Positions 38,573 through 53,676 of a stretch of 64,000 nt of DNA are shown in pieces. The stretch lies in assembly GCA_945643635.1 (NCBI GenBank), contig CALZFC010000030.1, positions 409,501 to 473,500 on the forward strand, given 5' to 3'. A program made the translations under genes and the position numbers. The notes under the pieces were generated by a model. The model worked only from the letters and a program-made list of their open reading frames with translations, was not told the origin of the DNA and did no database searches. Position 1 is the stretch's first letter. Every line of letters begins with the position of its first letter. This DNA is from Allodiplogaster sudhausi. Lineage: Eukaryota; Nematoda; Chromadorea; Rhabditida; Diplogasteridae.

Positions 38573-41500
38573 AATTTGAGTCAGGTTCCGCCACAATTCA
38601 TGTCGATTGGAAAAAGTATGCGCCGACGTTGTGTTGGCAGGCCATGGTCATGAAATTCGTATTTTATCAAGCATGTCATGCTCGTTCCGGCTTTATAATA
38701 GTAGTAGGAACCTGGGAAGTATCACAGCCGTATTCTACGAAAAATTTGAGTCAGGTTCCGCCACAATTCATGTCGATTGGAAAAAGTATGCGCCGACGTT
38801 GTGTTGGCAGGCCATGGTCATGAAATTCGTATTTTATCAAGCATGTCATGCTCGTTCCGGCTTTATAATAGTATTAGGAACTCGGGAAGTATCACAGCCG
38901 TATTCTACGAAAAATTTGAGTCAGGTTCCGCCACAATTCATGTCGATTGGAAAAAGTATGCGCCGACGTTGTGTAGGCAGGCCATGGTCATGAAATTCGT
39001 ATTTTATCAAGCATGTCATGCTCGTTCCGGCTTTATAATAGTAGTAGGAACTGGGAAGTATCACAGCCGTATTCTACGAAAAATTTGAGTCAGGTTCCGC
39101 CACAATTCATGTCGATTGGAAAAAGCATGCGCCGACGTTGTGTTGGCAGGCCATGGTCATGAAATTCGTATTTTATCAAGCATGTCATGCTCGTTCTGGC
39201 TTTATAATAGTAGTAGGAACCTGGGAAGTATCACAGCCGTATTCTACGAAAAATTTGAGTCAGGTTCCGCCACAATTCATGTCGATTGGAAAAAGATGCG
39301 CCGACGTTGTGTTGGCAGGCCATGGTCATGAAATTCGTATTTTATCAAGCATGTCATGCTCGTTCCGGCTTTATAATAGTATTAGGAACTCGGGAAGTAT
39401 CACAGCCGTATTCTACGAAAAATTTGAGTCAGGTTCCGCCACAATTCATGTCGATTGGAAAAGTATGCGCCGACGTTGTGTAGGCAGGCCATGGTCATGA
39501 AATTCGTATTTTATCAAGCATGTCATGCTCGTTCTGGCTTTATAATAGTAGTAGGAACCTGGGAAGTATCACAGCCGTATTCTACGAAAAATTTGAGTCA
39601 GGTTCCGCCACAATTCATGTCGATTGGAAAAAGTATGCGCCGACGTTGTGTAGGCAGGCCATGGTCATGAAATTCGTATTTTATCAAGCATGTCATGCTC
39701 GTTCTGGCTTTATAATAGTAGTAGGAACCTGGGAAGTATCACAGCCGTATTCTACGAAAAATTTGAGTCAGGTTCCGCCACAATTCATGTCGATTGGAAA
39801 AAGTATGCGCCGACGTTGTGTAGCAGGCCATGGTCATGAAATTCGTATTTTATCAAGCATGTCATGCTCGTTCTGGCTTTATAATAGTAGTAGGAACCTG
39901 GGAAGTATCACAGCCGTATTCTACGAAAAATTTGAGTCAGGTTCCGCCACAATTCATGTCGATTGGAAAAAGCATGCGCCGACGTTGTGTTGGCAGGCCA
40001 TGGTCATGACATTCGTATTTTATCAAGCATGTCATGCTCGTTCTGGCTTTATAATAGTAGTAGGAACCTGGGAAGTATCACAGCCGTATTCTACGAAAAA
40101 TTTGAGTCAGGTTCCGCCACAATTCATGTCGATTGGAAAAAGCATGCGCCGACGTTGTGTTGGCAGGCCATGGTCATGACATTCGTATTTTATCAAGCAT
40201 GTCATGCTCGTTCCGGCTTTATAATAGTAGTAGGAACTCGGGAAGTATCACAGCCGTATTCTACGAAAAATTTGAGTCAGGTTCCGCCACAATTCATGTC
40301 GATTGGAAAAAGTATGCGCCGACGTTGTGTTGGCAGGCCATGGTCATGAAATTCGTATTTTATCAAGCATGTCATGCTCGTTCCGGCTTTATAATAGTAG
40401 TAGGAACTCGGGAAGTATCACAGCCGTATTCTACGAAAAATTTGAGTCAGGTTCCGCCACAATTCATGTCGATTGGAAAAAGTATGCGCCGACGTTGTGT
40501 AGGCAGGCCATGGTCATGAAATTCGTATTTTATCAAGCATGTCATGCTCGTTCTGGCTTTATAATAGTAGTAGGAACCTGGGAAGTATCACAGCCGTATT
40601 CTACGAAAAATTTGAGTCAGGTTCCGCCACAATTCATGTCGATTGGAAAACGATGCGCCGACGTTGTGTAGGCAGGCCATGGTCATGAAATTCGTATTTT
40701 ATCAAGCATGTCATGCTCGTTCTGGCTTTATAATAGTAGTAGGAACCTGGGAAGTATCACAGCCGTATTCTACGAAAAATTTGAGTCAGGTTCCGCCACA
40801 ATTCATGTCGATTGGAAAAAGTATGCGCCGACGTTGTGTTGGCAGGCCATGGTCATGAAATTCGTATTTTATCAAGCATGTCATGCTCGTTCTGGCTTTA
40901 TAATAGTAGTAGGAACCTGGGAAGTATCACAGCCGTATTCTACGAAAAATTTGAGTCAGGTTCCGCCACAATTCATGTCGATTGGAAAAAGCATGCGCCG
41001 ACGTTGTGTTGGCAGGCCATGGTCATGACATTCGTATTTTATCAAGCATGTCATGCTCGTTCCGGCTTTATAATAGTAGTAGGAACTGGGAAGTATCACA
41101 GCCGTATTCTACGAAAAATTTGAGTCAGGTTCCGCCACAATTCATGTCGATTGGAAAAAGTATGCGCCGACGTTGTGTAGGCAGGCCATGGTCATGAAAT
41201 TCGTATTTTATCAAGCATGTCATGCTCGTTCCGGCTTTATAATAGTATTAGGAACTCGGAAGTATCACAGCCGTATTCTACGAAAAATTTGAGTCAGGTT
41301 CCGCCACAATTCATGTCGATTGGAAAAAGTATGCGCCGACGTTGTGTTGGCAGGCCATGGTCATGAAATTCGTATTTTATCAAGCATGTCATGCTCGTTC
41401 TGGCTTTATAATAGTAGTAGGAACCTGGGAAGTATCACAGCCGTATTCTACGAAAAATTTGAGTCAGGTTCCGCCACAATTCATGTCGATTGGAAAAGTA

Positions 41501-44500
41501 TGCGCCGACGTTGTGTTGGCAGGCCATGGTCATGACATTCGTATTTTATCAAGCATGTCATGCTCGTTCCGGCTTTATAATAGTATTAGGAACTCGGGAA
41601 GTATCACAGCCGTATTCTACGAAAAATTTGAGTCAGGTTCCGCCACAATTCATGTCGATTGGAAAAAGTATGCGCCGACGTTGTGTAGGCAGGCCATGGT
41701 CATGAAATTCGTATTTTATCAAGCATGTCATGCTCGTTCTGGCTTTATAATAGTAGTAGGAACCTGGGAAGTATCACAGCCGTATTCTACGAAAAATTTG
41801 AGTCAGGTTCCGCCACAATTCATGTCGATTGGAAAAAGTATGCGCCGACGTTGTGTAGGCAGGCCATGGTCATGAAATTCGTATTTTATCAAGCATGTCA
41901 TGCTCGTTCTGGCTTTATAATAGTAGTAGGAACCTGGGAAGTATCACAGCCGTATTCTACGAAAAATTTGAGTCAGGTTCCGCCACAATTCATGTCGATT
42001 GGAAAAAGTATGCGCCGACGTTGTGTAGGCAGGCCATGGTCATGAAATTCGTATTTTATCAAGCATGTCATGCTCGTTCTGGCTTTATAATAGTAGTAGG
42101 AACTCGGGAAGTATCACAGCCGTATTCTACGAAAAATTTGAGTCAGGTTCCGCCACAATTCATGTCGATTGGAAAAAGTATGCGCCGACGTTGTGTAGGC
42201 AGGCCATGGTCATGAATTCGTATTTTATCAAGCATGTCATGCTCGTTCTGGCTTTATAATAGTAGTAGGAACCTGGAAGTATCACAGCCGTATTCTACGA
42301 AAAATTTGAGTCAGGTTCCGCCACAATTCATGTCGATTGGAAAAAGTATGCGCCGACGTTGTGTTGGCAGGCCATGGTCATGAAATTCGTATTTTATCAA
42401 GCATGTCATGCTCGTTCTGGCTTTATAATAGTAGTAGGAACCTGGGAAGTATCACAGCCGTATTCTACGAAAAATTTGAGTCAGGTTCCGCCACAATTCA
42501 TGTCGATTGGAAAAAGCATGCGCCGACGTTGTGTTGGCAGGCCATGGTCATGACATTCGTATTTTATCAAGCATGTCATGCTCGTTCCGGCTTTATAATA
42601 GTAGTAGGAACTCGGGAAGTATCACAGCCGTATTCTACGAAAAATTTGAGTCAGGTTCCGCCACAATTCATGTCGATTGGAAAAAGCATGCGCCGACGTT
42701 GTGTTGGCAGGCCATGGTCATGACATTCGTATTTTATCAAGCATGTCATGCTCGTTCCGGCTTTATAATAGTAGTAGGAACCTGGGAAGTATCACAGCCG
42801 TATTCTACGAAAAATTTGAGTCAGGTTCCGCCACAATTCATGTCGATTGGAAAAAGTATGCGCCGACGTTGTGTTGGCAGGCCATGGTCATGACATTCGT
42901 ATTTTATCAAGCATGTCATGCTCGTTCCGGCTTTATAATAGTAGTAGGAACCTGGGAAGTATCACAGCCGTATTCTACGAAAAATTTGAGTCAGGTTCCG
43001 CCACAATTCATGTCGATTGGAAAAAGTATGCGCCGACGTTGTGTAGGCAGGCCATGGTCATGAAATTCGTATTTTATCAAGCATGTCATGCTCGTTCTGG
43101 CTTTATAATAGTAGTAGGAACCTGGGAAGTATCACAGCCGTATTCTACGAAAAATTTGAGTCAGGTTCCGCCACAATTCATGTCGATTGGAAAAAGTATG
43201 CGCCGACGTTGTGTACGCAGGCCATGGTCATGAAATTCGTATTTTATCAAGCATGTCATGCTCGTTCTGGCTTTATAATAGTAGTAGGAACCTGGGAAGT
43301 ATCACAGCCGTATTCTACGAAAAATTTGAGTCAGGTTCCGCCACAATTCATGTCGATTGGAAAAAGTATGCGCCGACGTTGTGTAGGCAGGCCATGGTCA
43401 TGAAATTCGTATTTTATCAAGCATGTCATGCTCGTTCTGGCTTTATAATAGTATTAGGAACTCTGGAAGTATCACAGCCGTATTCTACGAAAAATTTGAG
43501 TCAGGTTCCGCCACAATTCATGTCGATTGGAAAAAGTATGCGCCGACGTTGTGTAGGCAGGCCATGGTCATGAAATTCGTATTTTATCAAGCATGTCATG
43601 CTCGTTCTGGCTTTATAATAGTAGTAGGAACCTGGGAAGTATCACAGCCGTATTCTACGAAAAATTTGAGTCAGGTTCCGCCACAATTCATGTCGATTGG
43701 AAAAAGTATGCGCCGACGTTGTGTTGGCAGGCCATGGTCATGAAATTCGTATTTTATCAAGCATGTCATGCTCGTTCTGGCTTTATAATAGTAGTAGGAA
43801 CCTGGGAAGTATCACAGCCGTATTCTACGAAAAATTTGAGTCAGGTTCCGCCACAATTCATGTCGATTGGAAAAAGATGCGCCGACGTTGTGTTGGCAGG
43901 CCATGGTCATGACATTCGTATTTTATCAAGCATGTCATGCTCGTTCCGGCTTTATAATAGTAGTAGGAACTCGGGAAGTATCACAGCCGTATTCTACGAA
44001 AAATTTGAGTCAGGTTCCGCCACAATTCATGTCGATTGGAAAACGTATGCGCCGACGTTGTGTAGGCAGGCCATGGTCATGAAATTCGTATTTTATCAAG
44101 CATGTCATGCTCGTTCTGGCTTTATAATAGTAGTAGGAACCTGGGAAGTATCACAGCCGTATTCTACGAAAAATTTGAGTCAGGTTCCGCCACAATTCAT
44201 GTCGATTGGAAAAAGTATGCGCCGACGTTGTGTAGGCAGGCCATGGTCATGAAATTCGTATTTTATCAAGCATGTCATGCTCGTTCTGGCTTTATAATAG
44301 TAGTAGGAACCTGGGAAGTATCACAGCCGTATTCTACGAAAAATTTGAGTCAGGTTCCGCCACAATTCATGTCGATTGGAAAAAGTATGCGCCGACGTTG
44401 TGTAGGCAGGCCATGGTCATGAAATTCGTATTTTATCAAGCATGTCATGCTCGTTCTGGCTTTATAATAGTAGTAGGAACTCGGGAAGTATCACAGCCGT

Positions 44501-44681
44501 ATTCTACGAAAAATTTGAGTCAGGTTCCGCCACAATTCATGTCGATTGGAAAAAGTATGCGCCGACGTTGTGTAGGCAGGCCATGGTCATGAAATTCGTA
44601 TTTTATCAAGCATGTCATGCTCGTTCTGGCTTTATAATAGTAGTAGGAACCTGGGAAGTATCACAGCCGTATTCTACGAAA

Positions 44682-45869
44682 AATTTGAGTCAGGTTCCGC
44701 CACAATTCATGTCGATTGGAAAAAGTATGCGCCGACGTTGTGTACGCAGGCCATGGTCATGAAATTCGTATTTTATCAAGCATGTCATGCTCGTTCTGGC
44801 TTTATAATAGTAGTAGGAACCTGGGAAGTATCACAGCCGTATTCTACGAAAAATTTGAGTCAGGTTCCGCCACAATTCATGTCGATTGGAAAAAGCATGC
44901 GCCGACGTTGTGTTGGCAGGCCATGGTCATGACATTCGTATTTTATCAAGCATGTCATGCTCGTTCCGGCTTTATAATAGTATTAGGAACTCGGGAAGTA
45001 TCACAGCCGTATTCTACGAAAAATTTGAGTCAGGTTCCGCCACAATTCATGTCGATTGGAAAAAGCATGCGCCGACGTTGTGTTGGCAGGCCATGGTCAT
45101 GACATTCGTATTTTATCAAGCATGTCATGCTCGTTCCGGCTTTATAATAGTATTAGGAACTCGGGAAGTATCACAGCCGTATTCTACGAAAAATTTGAGT
45201 CAGGTTCCGCCACAATTCATGTCGATTGGAAAAGTATGCGCCGACGTTGTGTAGGCAGGCCATGGTCATGAAATTCGTATTTTATCAAGCATGTCATGCT
45301 CGTTCTGGCTTTATAATAGTAGTAGGAACCTGGGAAGTATCACAGCCGTATTCTACGAAAAATTTGAGTCAGGTTCCGCCACAATTCATGTCGATTGGAA
45401 AAAGTATGCGCCGACGTTGTGTACGCAGGCCATGGTCATGAATTCGTATTTTATCAAGCATGTCATGCTCGTTCTGGCTTTATAATAGTAGTAGGAACCT
45501 GGGAAGTATCACAGCCGTATTCTACGAAAAATTTGAGTCAGGTTCCGCCACAATTCATGTCGATTGGAAAAAGTATGCGCCGACGTTGTGTAGGCAGGCC
45601 ATGGTCATGAAATTCGTATTTTATCAAGCATGTCATGCTCGTTCTGGCTTTATAATAGTAGTAGGAACTCGGGAAGTATCACAGCCGTATTCTACGAAAA
45701 ATTTGAGTCAGGTTCCGCCACAATTCATGTCGATTGGAAAAAGTATGCGCCGACGTTGTGTTGGCAGGCCATGGTCATGAAATTCGTATTTTATCAAGCA
45801 TGTCATGCTCGTTCTGGCTTTATAATAGTAGTAGGAACCTGGGAAGTATCACAGCCGTATTCTACGAAA
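44682..45869 (+). repeat. 7-monomer higher-order repeat unit (1188 bp)
   Basis: The order is E-A-A-x-E'-y-z. The x monomer has lost one A (GGAAAAGTATG), and E' has GAATTC instead of GAAATTC at the 81-86 region. The next unit starts with E at 45870 and lacks z. The one-base loss in x is shared with the unit at 51468, about 6.8 kb away. Confidence 0.7.
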
Positions 45870-48800
45870 AATTTGAGTCAGGTTCCGCCACAATTCATGT
45901 CGATTGGAAAACGTATGCGCCGACGTTGTGTACGCAGGCCATGGTCATGAATTCGTATTTTATCAAGCATGTCATGCTCGTTCTGGCTTTATAATAGTAG
46001 TAGGAACCTGGGAAGTATCACAGCCGTATTCTACGAAAAATTTGAGTCAGGTTCCGCCACAATTCATGTCGATTGGAAAAAGCATGCGCCGACGTTGTGT
46101 TGGCAGGCCATGGTCATGACATTCGTATTTTATCAAGCATGTCATGCTCGTTCCGGCTTTATAATAGTAGTAGGAACTCGGAAGTATCACAGCCGTATTC
46201 TACGAAAAATTTGAGTCAGGTTCCGCCACAATTCATGTCGATTGGAAAAAGCATGCGCCGACGTTGTGTTGGCAGGCCATGGTCATGACATTCGTATTTT
46301 ATCAAGCATGTCATGCTCGTTCCGGCTTTATAATAGTAGTAGGAACTCGGGAAGTATCACAGCCGTATTCTACGAAAAATTTGAGTCAGGTTCCGCCACA
46401 ATTCATGTCGATTGGAAAACGTATGCGCCGACGTTGTGTAGGCAGGCCATGGTCATGAAATTCGTATTTTATCAAGCATGTCATGCTCGTTCTGGCTTTA
46501 TAATAGTAGTAGGAACCTGGGAAGTATCACAGCCGTATTCTACGAAAAATTTGAGTCAGGTTCCGCCACAATTCATGTCGATTGAAAAACGTATGCGCCG
46601 ACGTTGTGTACGCAGGCCATGGTCATGAAATTCGTATTTTATCAAGCATGTCATGCTCGTTCTGGCTTTATAATAGTAGTAGGAACCTGGGAAGTATCAC
46701 AGCCGTATTCTACGAAAAATTTGAGTCAGGTTCCGCCACAATTCATGTCGATTGGAAAAAGTATGCGCCGACGTTGTGTAGGCAGGCCATGGTCATGAAA
46801 TTCGTATTTTATCAAGCATGTCATGCTCGTTCTGGCTTTATAATAGTATTAGGAACTCGGAAGTATCACAGCCGTATTCTACGAAAAATTTGAGTCAGGT
46901 TCCGCCACAATTCATGTCGATTGGAAAAAGATGCGCCGACGTTGTGTACGCAGGCCATGGTCATGAAATTCGTATTTTATCAAGCATGTCATGCTCGTTC
47001 TGGCTTTATAATAGTAGTAGGAACCTGGGAAGTATCACAGCCGTATTCTACGAAAAATTTGAGTCAGGTTCCGCCACAATTCATGTCGATTGGAAAAAGC
47101 ATGCGCCGACGTTGTGTTGGCAGGCCATGGTCATGACATTCGTATTTTATCAAGCATGTCATGCTCGTTCCGGCTTTATAATAGTAGTAGGAACTCGGGA
47201 AGTATCACAGCCGTATTCTACGAAAAATTTGAGTCAGGTTCCGCCACAATTCATGTCGATTGGAAAAAGCATGCGCCGACGTTGTGTTGGCAGGCCATGG
47301 TCATGACATTCGTATTTTATCAAGCATGTCATGCTCGTTCCGGCTTTATAATAGTATTAGGAACTCGGGAAGTATCACAGCCGTATTCTACGAAAAATTT
47401 GAGTCAGGTTCCGCCACAATTCATGTCGATTGGAAAAAGTATGCGCCGACGTTGTGTTGGCAGGCCATGGTCATGAAATTCGTATTTTATCAAGCATGTC
47501 ATGCTCGTTCCGGCTTTATAATAGTAGTAGGAACCTGGGAAGTATCACAGCCGTATTCTACGAAAAATTTGAGTCAGGTTCCGCCACAATTCATGTCGAT
47601 TGGAAAAAGCATGCGCCGACGTTGTGTTGGCAGGCCATGGTCATGAAATTCGTATTTTATCAAGCATGTCATGCTCGTTCTGGCTTTATAATAGTAGTAG
47701 GAACCTGGGAAGTATCACAGCCGTATTCTACGAAAAATTTGAGTCAGGTTCCGCCACAATTCATGTCGATTGGAAAAGTATGCGCCGACGTTGTGTTGGC
47801 AGGCCATGGTCATGACATTCGTATTTTATCAAGCATGTCATGCTCGTTCCGGCTTTATAATAGTATTAGGAACTCGGGAAGTATCACAGCCGTATTCTAC
47901 GAAAAATTTGAGTCAGGTTCCGCCACAATTCATGTCGATTGGAAAACGTATGCGCCGACGTTGTGTAGGCAGGCCATGGTCATGAAATTCGTATTTTATC
48001 AAGCATGTCATGCTCGTTCTGGCTTTATAATAGTAGTAGGAACCTGGGAAGTATCACAGCCGTATTCTACGAAAAATTTGAGTCAGGTTCCGCCACAATT
48101 CATGTCGATTGGAAAACGTATGCGCCGACGTTGTGTAGGCAGGCCATGGTCATGAAATTCGTATTTTATCAAGCATGTCATGCTCGTTCTGGCTTTATAA
48201 TAGTAGTAGGAACCTGGGAAGTATCACAGCCGTATTCTACGAAAAATTTGAGTCAGGTTCCGCCACAATTCATGTCGATTGGAAAAGTATGCGCCGACGT
48301 TGTGTTGGCAGGCCATGGTCATGAAATTCGTATTTTATCAAGCATGTCATGCTCGTTCTGGCTTTATAATAGTAGTAGGAACTCGGAAGTATCACAGCCG
48401 TATTCTACGAAAAATTTGAGTCAGGTTCCGCCACAATTCATGTCGATTGGAAAAAGTATGCGCCGACGTTGTGTTGGCAGGCCATGGTCATGAAATTCGT
48501 ATTTTATCAAGCATGTCATGCTCGTTCCGGCTTTATAATAGTAGTAGGAACCTGGGAAGTATCACAGCCGTATTCTACGAAAAATTTGAGTCAGGTTCCG
48601 CCACAATTCATGTCGATTGGAAAAAGTATGCGCCGACGTTGTGTAGGCAGGCCATGGTCATGAAATTCGTATTTTATCAAGCATGTCATGCTCGTTCTGG
48701 CTTTATAATAGTAGTAGGAACTCGGAAGTATCACAGCCGTATTCTACGAAAAATTTGAGTCAGGTTCCGCCACAATTCATGTCGATTGGAAAAAGTATGC

Positions 48801-51467
48801 GCCGACGTTGTGTAGGCAGGCCATGGTCATGAAATTCGTATTTTATCAAGCATGTCATGCTCGTTCTGGCTTTATAATAGTAGTAGGAACCTGGGAAGTA
48901 TCACAGCCGTATTCTACGAAAAATTTGAGTCAGGTTCCGCCACAATTCATGTCGATTGGAAAAAGCATGCGCCGACGTTGTGTTGGCAGGCCATGGTCAT
49001 GAAATTCGTATTTTATCAAGCATGTCATGCTCGTTCTGGCTTTATAATAGTATTAGGAACTCGGGAAGTATCACAGCCGTATTCTACGAAAAATTTGAGT
49101 CAGGTTCCGCCACAATTCATGTCGATTGGAAAAAGCATGCGCCGACGTTGTGTTGGCAGGCCATGGTCATGACATTCGTATTTTATCAAGCATGTCATGC
49201 TCGTTCCGGCTTTATAATAGTAGTAGGAACTCGGAAGTATCACAGCCGTATTCTACGAAAAATTTGAGTCAGGTTCCGCCACAATTCATGTCGATTGGAA
49301 AAAGCATGCGCCGACGTTGTGTTGGCAGGCCATGGTCATGACATTCGTATTTTATCAAGCATGTCATGCTCGTTCCGGCTTTATAATAGTATTAGGAACT
49401 CGGGAAGTATCACAGCCGTATTCTACGAAAAATTTGAGTCAGGTTCCGCCACAATTCATGTCGATTGGAAAAAGCATGCGCCGACGTTGTGTTGGCAGGC
49501 CATGGTCATGACATTCGTATTTTATCAAGCATGTCATGCTCGTTCTGGCTTTATAATAGTAGTAGGAACCTGGGAAGTATCACAGCCGTATTCTACGAAA
49601 AATTTGAGTCAGGTTCCGCCACAATTCATGTCGATTGGAAAAAGGATGCGCCGACGTTGTGTTGGCAGGCCATGGTCATGACATTCGTATTTTATCAAGC
49701 ATGTCATGCTCGTTCCGGCTTTATAATAGTATTAGGAACTCGGGAAGTATCACAGCCGTATTCTACGAAAAATTTGAGTCAGGTTCCGCCACAATTCATG
49801 TCGATTGGAAAAAGTATGCGCCGACGTTGTGTAGGCAGGCCATGGTCATGAAATTCGTATTTTATCAAGCATGTCATGCTCGTTCTGGCTTTATAATAGT
49901 AGTAGGAACCTGGGAAGTATCACAGCCGTATTCTACGAAAAATTTGAGTCAGGTTCCGCCACAATTCATGTCGATTGGAAAAACGTATGCGCCGACGTTG
50001 TGTACGCAGGCCATGGTCATGAAATTCGTATTTTATCAAGCATGTCATGCTCGTTCTGGCTTTATAATAGTAGTAGGAACCTGGGAAGTATCACAGCCGT
50101 ATTCTACGAAAAATTTGAGTCAGGTTCCGCCACAATTCATGTCGATTGGAAAACGTATGCGCCGACGTTGTGTAGGCAGGCCATGGTCATGAAATTCGTA
50201 TTTTATCAAGCATGTCATGCTCGTTCTGGCTTTATAATAGTATTAGGAACTCGGGAAGTATCACAGCCGTATTCTACGAAAAATTTGAGTCAGGTTCCGC
50301 CACAATTCATGTCGATTGGAAAAAGTATGCGCCGACGTTGTGTAGCAGGCCATGGTCATGAAATTCGTATTTTATCAAGCATGTCATGCTCGTTCTGGCT
50401 TTATAATAGTAGTAGGAACCTGGGAAGTATCACAGCCGTATTCTACGAAAAATTTGAGTCAGGTTCCGCCACAATTCATGTCGATTGGAAAACGTATGCG
50501 CCGACGTTGTGTACGCAGGCCATGGTCATGACATTCGTATTTTATCAAGCATGTCATGCTCGTTCTGGCTTTATAATAGTAGTAGGAACCTGGAAGTATC
50601 ACAGCCGTATTCTACGAAAAATTTGAGTCAGGTTCCGCCACAATTCATGTCGATTGGAAAAAGATGCGCCGACGTTGTGTTGGCAGGCCATGGTCATGAC
50701 ATTCGTATTTTATCAAGCATGTCATGCTCGTTCCGGCTTTATAATAGTATTAGGAACTCGGGAAGTATCACAGCCGTATTCTACGAAAAATTTGAGTCAG
50801 GTTCCGCCACAATTCATGTCGATTGGAAAACGTATGCGCCGACGTTGTGTAGGCAGGCCATGGTCATGAAATTCGTATTTTATCAAGCATGTCATGCTCG
50901 TTCTGGCTTTATAATAGTAGTAGGAACCTGGGAAGTATCACAGCCGTATTCTACGAAAAATTTGAGTCAGGTTCCGCCACAATTCATGTCGATTGAAAAA
51001 GTATGCGCCGACGTTGTGTACGCAGGCCATGGTCATGAAATTCGTATTTTATCAAGCATGTCATGCTCGTTCTGGCTTTATAATAGTAGTAGGAACCTGG
51101 GAAGTATCACAGCCGTATTCTACGAAAAATTTGAGTCAGGTTCCGCCACAATTCATGTCGATTGGAAAACGTATGCGCCGACGTTGTGTAGGCAGGCCAT
51201 GGTCATGAAATTCGTATTTTATCAAGCATGTCATGCTCGTTCTGGCTTTATAATAGTAGTAGGAACTCGGGAAGTATCACAGCCGTATTCTACGAAAAAT
51301 TTGAGTCAGGTTCCGCCACAATTCATGTCGATTGGAAAAAGTATGCGCCGACGTTGTGTAGGCAGGCCATGGTCATGAAATTCGTATTTTATCAAGCATG
51401 TCATGCTCGTTCTGGCTTTATAATAGTAGTAGGAACCTGGGAAGTATCACAGCCGTATTCTACGAAA

Positions 51468-52656
51468 AATTTGAGTCAGGTTCCGCCACAATTCATGTCG
51501 ATTGGAAAACGAATGCGCCGACGTTGTGTACGCAGGCCATGGTCATGAAATTCGTATTTTATCAAGCATGTCATGCTCGTTCTGGCTTTATAATAGTAGT
51601 AGGAACCTGGGAAGTATCACAGCCGTATTCTACGAAAAATTTGAGTCAGGTTCCGCCACAATTCATGTCGATTGGAAAAAGCATGCGCCGACGTTGTGTT
51701 GGCAGGCCATGGTCATGACATTCGTATTTTATCAAGCATGTCATGCTCGTTCCGGCTTTATAATAGTATTAGGAACTCGGGAAGTATCACAGCCGTATTC
51801 TACGAAAAATTTGAGTCAGGTTCCGCCACAATTCATGTCGATTGGAAAAAGCATGCGCCGACGTTGTGTTGGCAGGCCATGGTCATGACATTCGTATTTT
51901 ATCAAGCATGTCATGCTCGTTCCGGCTTTATAATAGTATTAGGAACTCGGGAAGTATCACAGCCGTATTCTACGAAAAATTTGAGTCAGGTTCCGCCACA
52001 ATTCATGTCGATTGGAAAAGTATGCGCCGACGTTGTGTAGGCAGGCCATGGTCATGAAATTCGTATTTTATCAAGCATGTCATGCTCGTTCTGGCTTTAT
52101 AATAGTAGTAGGAACCTGGGAAGTATCACAGCCGTATTCTACGAAAAATTTGAGTCAGGTTCCGCCACAATTCATGTCGATTGAAAAACGTATGCGCCGA
52201 CGTTGTGTACGCAGGCCATGGTCATGAAATTCGTATTTTATCAAGCATGTCATGCTCGTTCTGGCTTTATAATAGTAGTAGGAACCTGGGAAGTATCACA
52301 GCCGTATTCTACGAAAAATTTGAGTCAGGTTCCGCCACAATTCATGTCGATTGGAAAACGTATGCGCCGACGTTGTGTAGGCAGGCCATGGTCATGAAAT
52401 TCGTATTTTATCAAGCATGTCATGCTCGTTCTGGCTTTATAATAGTAGTAGGAACTCGGGAAGTATCACAGCCGTATTCTACGAAAAATTTGAGTCAGGT
52501 TCCGCCACAATTCATGTCGATTGGAAAAAGTATGCGCCGACGTTGTGTAGGCAGGCCATGGTCATGAAATTCGTATTTTATCAAGCATGTCATGCTCGTT
52601 CTGGCTTTATAATAGTAGTAGGAACCTGGGAAGTATCACAGCCGTATTCTACGAAA
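51468..52656 (+). repeat. 7-monomer higher-order repeat unit (1189 bp)
   Basis: The order is E-A-A-x-E'-y-z, with E carrying ACGA, x carrying the GGAAAAGTATG one-base loss and E' carrying TTGAAAAACG. That E' marker recurs at about 46584, 53202 and 59478, so the copies share descent. Confidence 0.75.
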
Positions 52657-53676
52657 AATTTGAGTCAGGTTCCGCCACAATTCATGTCGATTGGAAAAAG
52701 CATGCGCCGACGTTGTGTTGGCAGGCCATGGTCATGACATTCGTATTTTATCAAGCATGTCATGCTCGTTCCGGCTTTATAATAGTATTAGGAACTCGGG
52801 AAGTATCACAGCCGTATTCTACGAAAAATTTGAGTCAGGTTCCGCCACAATTCATGTCGATTGGAAAAAGCATGCGCCGACGTTGTGTTGGCAGGCCATG
52901 GTCATGACATTCGTATTTTATCAAGCATGTCATGCTCGTTCCGGCTTTATAATAGTATTAGGAACTCGGGAAGTATCACAGCCGTATTCTACGAAAAATT
53001 TGAGTCAGGTTCCGCCACAATTCATGTCGATTGGAAAACGTATGCGCCGACGTTGTGTAGGCAGGCCATGGTCATGAAATTCGTATTTTATCAAGCATGT
53101 CATGCTCGTTCTGGCTTTATAATAGTAGTAGGAACCTGGGAAGTATCACAGCCGTATTCTACGAAAAATTTGAGTCAGGTTCCGCCACAATTCATGTCGA
53201 TTGAAAAACGTATGCGCCGACGTTGTGTACGCAGGCCATGGTCATGAAATTCGTATTTTATCAAGCATGTCATGCTCGTTCTGGCTTTATAATAGTAGTA
53301 GGAACCTGGGAAGTATCACAGCCGTATTCTACGAAAAATTTGAGTCAGGTTCCGCCACAATTCATGTCGATTGGAAAAAGTATGCGCCGACGTTGTGTAG
53401 GCAGGCCATGGTCATGAAATTCGTATTTTATCAAGCATGTCATGCTCGTTCTGGCTTTATAATAGTATTAGGAACTCGGGAAGTATCACAGCCGTATTCT
53501 ACGAAAAATTTGAGTCAGGTTCCGCCACAATTCATGTCGATTGGAAAAAGTATGCGCCGACGTTGTGTTGGCAGGCCATGGTCATGAAATTCGTATTTTA
53601 TCAAGCATGTCATGCTCGTTCTGGCTTTATAATAGTAGTAGGAACCTGGGAAGTATCACAGCCGTATTCTACGAAA
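52657..53676 (+). repeat. 6-monomer higher-order repeat unit lacking E (1020 bp)
   Basis: The order A-A-x-E'-y-z matches the flanking 7-mers but without the leading E monomer. Its E' has the same TTGAAAAACG marker exactly 1020 bp after the previous one. Confidence 0.8.

Larger units (their letters stand above)
23135..44681 (+). repeat. Middle domain: shuffled monomers, AA at 81-82 dominant
   Basis: Most monomers have AAGT or AAGC at 42-45, and AA at 81-82 now occurs with both GTTGG and GTAGG. E monomers (GTACG) are rare: they occur near 23365, 23535, 24385, 35070 and 43213. I see no single fixed-length HOR over this stretch, only short recurring runs. Single-base losses are common at the A run before base 45 and at bases 139-144. 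C at 116 with CCTGGG, absent further left, appears from about 28.85 kb. Confidence 0.6.
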